NCBI GenBank assembly: GCA_002731395.1
Contig: PCBQ01000026.1
Coordinates: forward strand, 1-8,982
DNA: 8,982 nucleotides
Direction: 5' to 3'
Origin: Methanobacteriota archaeon
Lineage (GTDB): Archaea; Thermoplasmatota; Poseidoniia; Poseidoniales; Poseidoniaceae
This document shows positions 5,852 to 8,982 of this stretch, in pieces; position 1 is the first letter of the stretch, and each line of letters opens with the position of its first letter. Position numbers and translations under genes: made by a program. The notes under the pieces are model-generated. The model was not told the origin of the DNA. It saw only the letters and a list, made by a program, of their open reading frames with translations, and made no database searches.

Positions 5852-8461
5852 GTCTTGGGTCTTGGTCCATGAACCGTCAACACCAACGGTCCAATGCTGC
5901 ACCGTAGCGTTCGCATCGACGTACCAACCGGTTGCGCCTTGTTCGGTTCCGGGAATGGCTTGCATGACGCCAGAGGTGGTGGCTTCCTGAGCCATGGCAG
6001 ACAACACGTCCGGCTCAAGCAACGGTTCGACCATCTTGGCGTCTTCCAGCACGGGTGATTCTTCAGCAAGCTCAACGACGCTCATCTGTCCTTCATCGTC
6101 CACGAGGTCCGTTTGATCCTCATCCAAGAGGTTCTCAATGTCCTCGAGCTGCTGCCGGCGGAGCAGGACGACCATCAGCACGAGGACACCGATCAGCAAC
6201 ACACCGCCGAGGCTCACCACGCTGTTGGAGGAACCAAGAGCACCGCCGAGCAGGACCGATTCCACCTCAAACCAGGTTTGAGCCTGCAGACCATCGGTGG
6301 TCTCGGCGGTGCAACTTCGGTCCGTTCCGGACTTCCGAAGGTCAACCACCCACGTGGCATCGACCAGATGACTGACGGAGCCGGCGTTGCACGAGAGGGT
6401 CACGTCCTCCTTGGTGAAGGATACAAGGTTGCCGTGCACATCGACTCCGAACACGGACACCAAGGCGGTTTCACCCTGAGCCATAAGACGCCCATCAACC
6501 TCGACAAAAAGCCGGACCGCCATTCCGGGCTCGAAGACCACGTCGAGGCCGAGGATCGCCTCATCTGACTGCAAGGAAATGGAATGTGTTCCCGCCATTT
6601 TCGGCGTCATGGTCCAGTATCCTGGACCGGAGGTTGAGGGTTCTAGGGTGAGCACCGAAGCGTTCATGTTCGTGCTGACGTTGACCGCAGGACCAACGTT
6701 TCCATGCAAATCAACGCGGTCCAAGTGAAGCTCAACCGGCACGCCAGCCACCATCTGTTCAGGGAGGGCTTCCTTCAAGTCCAGCATGGACGCAGCACCT
6801 GGTTCTACGGTCAAGCGCACCAAACCGAATACTCCGTCAGCGTTCGCACGGATCACGTGTCCTCCAAGCGAGGTGGGCGCCCAGAGGCCTCCGGACGTCC
6901 GCAGGTCAAAGGTGGCGTCGAGGCCATCGACAGTCCAATTGAGCGCGACGCCTTCGATGGGATGCCCGTAAGCGTCGGCCAAAAGCGGTGAAACGTCGAC
7001 GGCTCGGTCAGCGGGCACAAGGTTCGCGTCCAAATCAAAGGTGATGGAAGCCAACCGACCGTGTTCAACCTCCGTTGACCATTCCGTTGAATACGTCTCG
7101 TTCGTGGACGCGTCCAACCACGTGGCTTCTAGACCCCACGTGCCAATGGAGGTGGGCTCAAGGAAGGCGATGCCGGGGTGAAGGACCACATCGGTTTCTT
7201 GCCCCATGTTGAGGCTCCACGTGGCGTTGACAGGCCGGCGATTCCCCGCTTCATCTACGGCCTGTGCGGTCAGAACCACATCATCACCGGCGGTGACTGC
7301 ATCATGTGAGGTGGCGGCTTCAAGCCGAACGACGTCACCGAAAACGACGTTGACATCAAGCACGGCCGTCAGACCGGAATCTTCCACCTGCAAGCGTACT
7401 GGACCTATGTCCGCTGGAGTCCACACCGGTCCATCGTCAGAGGCAGCCACTTGGCCGGACGGAATGGTCCAGTTGGAAAGCGCCACATCAACAGGGGCAG
7501 ATGCACCGAGAGAGTCGCTCAGAAGGGCCCGGAGCGTGACCGATTGCCCGGCCCGAAGCATCATTGGGTCACCGTCCAACTCGATGTCGAGCATGGCCGC
7601 GTCCGCAGGCAACACAGCAACGCTCCCGTTGGCGCTCAGGTTTCCTGCAACTGAGGTCGCCGTGACGTTCCATACGCCCGGTCGTGTGGGGAAGAAAACT
7701 CCGTCCGTGTCAACCACGCCGTGGTTGGAGGACCATCGGAGTCCGCCAACGGCGTCGTAAGGCATCGGAAATCCATTCGCGTCAACGAGTGCAGGGCGCA
7801 GTTGAAGACCTTGGCCGCTGCGCATGGACATCCCCATGGGAAACTCGATGGCCACAGGATCTCCGGGGATGACCTCGACAACGTGCGAGGCCTCAAGGTC
7901 GAACAAACGCATGCCGATGGTGGACAAACCAGGGTTTGCGAGCACCACCACGGGCGATCCAACACCTTCCTGAATGCCGTTGATGGACCACGCCACATTG
8001 TTCAACGCGGCTCTGTTCCCTTTGGCATCGACACCAATGGCGTTCAGACGGAAAGGCGCTCCAGCAACGGGGGTCTCGCTCAAGGACAATTCGAGGTCAA
8101 CGGGCCGACCTGGTTCGACGGTGACCTGTCGGCTGGCCAATAGCCCCTCGTGTTCTGCAGTGACGTTGACCACGCCAGCAGACCAGGGAATAAACAGGCC
8201 CGTTTCCTCCATGCTACCGTTGGTCACCGTCCAGTTGATGACACCTGAAACCGGATTGCCTGCACCGTCGCGCAACGCTGCCTGGAAGAGCAAGGCTTGG
8301 TCTGCGGTGATGGTCGTGCGGTCCACGTCAAGCACCAGCGTACTGGCTGAACTCTGCGAGGGGTTTCGGGAACTCTCGAGGGCCGGCCCTGATGCGGGCA
8401 GAAGCAGGAAAAGCATGGCCACAAGGACCACGCCTCGCCATGCCGCTCGCTCGGACACCAT
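5849..8461 (-). CDS. Secreted, membrane-anchored multi-Ig-like surface protein
   Basis: From ATG 8461 the protein has 870 residues. A signal peptide is clear (MVSERAAWRG, then hydrophobic VVLVAMLFLLLPAS, cleavage near residues 24-28). Residues 42-735 form about eight Ig-like beta-sandwich modules of 82-93 residues (Big/invasin-like). Their boundaries are marked by recurring V-x-PG-x-x linkers near residues 118, 200, 286, 375, 468, 555 and 645, with D-x-x-GN/GxP and W-S/T-x motifs inside the units. N-x-S/T sequons are frequent, fitting N-glycosylation. A single membrane span (about 750-768) is followed by RR and a strongly acidic tail of about 100 residues with a GWY...W...GSW motif (844-866). 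Only two cysteines (691 and 717) occur, both in the last module. It is probably an adhesion or cell-envelope protein; the ligand is unknown. Starts at 8521 (SD-like sequence, 13-nt overlap with the upstream gene) or 8557 are possible but would bury the signal peptide behind 20-32 extra residues. Confidence 0.82.
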   Translation of the reverse strand: MVSERAAWRGVVLVAMLFLLLPASGPALESSRNPSQSSASTLVLDVDRTTITADQALLFQAALRDGAGNPVSGVINWTVTNGSMEETGLFIPWSAGVVNVTAEHEGLLASRQVTVEPGRPVDLELSLSETPVAGAPFRLNAIGVDAKGNRAALNNVAWSINGIQEGVGSPVVVLANPGLSTIGMRLFDLEASHVVEVIPGDPVAIEFPMGMSMRSGQGLQLRPALVDANGFPMPYDAVGGLRWSSNHGVVDTDGVFFPTRPGVWNVTATSVAGNLSANGSVAVLPADAAMLDIELDGDPMMLRAGQSVTLRALLSDSLGASAPVDVALSNWTIPSGQVAASDDGPVWTPADIGPVRLQVEDSGLTAVLDVNVVFGDVVRLEAATSHDAVTAGDDVVLTAQAVDEAGNRRPVNATWSLNMGQETDVVLHPGIAFLEPTSIGTWGLEATWLDASTNETYSTEWSTEVEHGRLASITFDLDANLVPADRAVDVSPLLADAYGHPIEGVALNWTVDGLDATFDLRTSGGLWAPTSLGGHVIRANADGVFGLVRLTVEPGAASMLDLKEALPEQMVAGVPVELHLDRVDLHGNVGPAVNVSTNMNASVLTLEPSTSGPGYWTMTPKMAGTHSISLQSDEAILGLDVVFEPGMAVRLFVEVDGRLMAQGETALVSVFGVDVHGNLVSFTKEDVTLSCNAGSVSHLVDATWVVDLRKSGTDRSCTAETTDGLQAQTWFEVESVLLGGALGSSNSVVSLGGVLLIGVLVLMVVLLRRQQLEDIENLLDEDQTDLVDDEGQMSVVELAEESPVLEDAKMVEPLLEPDVLSAMAQEATTSGVMQAIPGTEQGATGWYVDANATVQHWTVGVDGSWTKTQD

Positions 8462-8508
8462 GCTGACCAAGCCCACATCGCTCCATGTGACTTGAAAGGA
8501 CCGCCGTT

Positions 8509-8982
8509 TCAGTCGGCCCATTCCTGCCAATCGTCCTCGCCTTGCATGCGGTACCACCAGACTCCAGCCTCGTCCTCATACCATTCTGTGCCGTCTTCGT
8601 CAACGCGGTAATCGGATTCAGATGTTTCTTCCACGACCGAATCACCCGCTTCTTCTTGTTCCAGCTCAGGAACCGGCTTCCCGCTGTCCGGTGCTGGTCC
8701 TGAAGGCCCAGGAGCAGGCCCACTTGGTCCTGGTGCCGGTCCACTTGGTCCTGGGGCCGCGCCCGTCGGCCCAGGAGCAGGGCCGGTCGGGCCCGGTGCG
8801 TCGTTGTCGTCATCGTCGTAATCGTCATCATCGTACTCGTCGCTGCCGCTGCGAAGCACGCGGAGGACCAAGACGAGGAGCGTCACAGCCACGATCGCGC
8901 CAAGGGCGGTTCCGATGTAGGACACCGGCGAGTTGGCAGCATAGAAACCAGCCAGCGTGGGTTCGACCACGATGTCGGCTGA
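8509..8982 (-). CDS. C-terminal part of a membrane-anchored surface protein (5' end outside window)
   Basis: The frame is open to the window edge: codons for SADIV precede the internal GTG at 8970, so the gene most likely starts outside and only 157 residues are visible. Numbered from that GTG, a single membrane span lies at about 20-39 (GTALGAIVAVTLLVLVLRVL). An aspartate-rich stretch (44-57), five 7-residue PGP(T/S)G(P/A)A repeats (59-93), a glutamate-rich stretch (102-120) and a tryptophan-rich end (127-153, with EWYEDE, VWWYR and DWQEW) follow. This is the layout of the C-terminus of the neighbouring multi-Ig protein: anchor, then acidic tail with a W/Y motif. The missing N-terminal part is therefore probably an ectodomain. 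If GTG 8970 were the true start, it would be a 153-residue single-span protein, which I think less likely. The stop lies 47 nt before the next gene's preferred start, so the two may form one operon. Confidence 0.75.
   Translation of the reverse strand, partial: SADIVVEPTLAGFYAANSPVSYIGTALGAIVAVTLLVLVLRVLRSGSDEYDDDDYDDDDNDAPGPTGPAPGPTGAAPGPSGPAPGPSGPAPGPSGPAPDSGKPVPELEQEEAGDSVVEETSESDYRVDEDGTEWYEDEAGVWWYRMQGEDDWQEWAD
8692..8796 (-). repeat. Five 21-bp in-frame tandem repeats (PGPxGxA heptads)
   Basis: Five consecutive 21-bp units encode PGPTGPA, PGPTGAA and three copies of PGPSGPA, followed by a broken unit PDSG. Glycine spacing alternates 3 and 4, so it is not a true collagen Gly-X-Y triplet. 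It probably forms an extended, flexible spacer between the Asp-rich segment and the tryptophan-rich C-terminus. Confidence 0.85.

Noticed and set aside
7206..7760. + strand open frame of 184 codons inside the surface-protein gene
   Set aside because: The translation is a low-complexity Ser/Thr/Arg/Pro mixture typical of a shadow frame, and the - strand frame encodes coherent Ig-like modules with a signal peptide and anchor.
8692..8796. Collagen-like domain
   Set aside because: Glycine is not at every third position (spacing alternates 3 and 4), so a triple helix is not expected.
1..8982. CRISPR array, insertion sequence, rRNA or integration site
   Set aside because: No regularly spaced direct repeats with variable spacers, no transposase or integrase gene, no terminal repeats around a mobile gene, and no rRNA-like stretch were seen on either strand.

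Overview
The window looks like a compact, GC-rich genome fragment from a marine planktonic archaeon, most likely Marine Group II Euryarchaeota (Candidatus Poseidoniales). This is inferred from protein style, not from a marker gene. The clues are two neighbouring surface proteins with a single membrane span followed by a very acidic, tryptophan-containing cytoplasmic tail, many N-glycosylation sequons in an Ig-like ectodomain, very short intergenic gaps and converging genes that abut or overlap.

Layout, left to right. The last codons of an unidentified + strand gene (2-43) are followed by panB (97-918, + strand), the first committed enzyme of pantothenate/CoA synthesis. Two small membrane-protein genes lie on the - strand, an unrecognised 165-aa protein (1413-1910) followed by a GtrA-family protein (906-1367) whose 3' end overlaps the 3' end of panB. 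A short divergent region (1911-1992) separates them from a + strand cluster. That cluster holds an extradiol (LigB/class III) dioxygenase resembling the catalytic beta subunit of 2-aminophenol 1,6-dioxygenase (1993-2895). The next gene overlaps it by 4 nt and encodes an alpha-subunit-like, ligand-less LigB domain fused to a RidA domain of the 2-aminomuconate-deaminase type (2892-4307). After a 104-nt gap with a striking 95-nt inverted-repeat/multi-hairpin element comes an APC-superfamily amino-acid permease with an unusual 11-residue tandem repeat at its N-terminus (4412-5848).

The right third is on the - strand: a roughly 870-residue secreted, membrane-anchored protein with about eight Ig-like modules (5849-8461), preceded by the C-terminal part of another membrane-anchored surface protein that runs off the window (8509-8982).

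The most interesting unit is the dioxygenase cluster. Beta and alpha subunits together would open the ring of an ortho-aminophenol-type substrate to an enamine product. The fused RidA domain belongs to the family that deaminates 2-aminomuconate in that same pathway. The adjacent permease could import the aromatic or amino-acid precursor. The semialdehyde dehydrogenase (AmnC) that normally acts between these steps is not in the window. The substrate, the fusion's role and the function of the structured leader are inferences.
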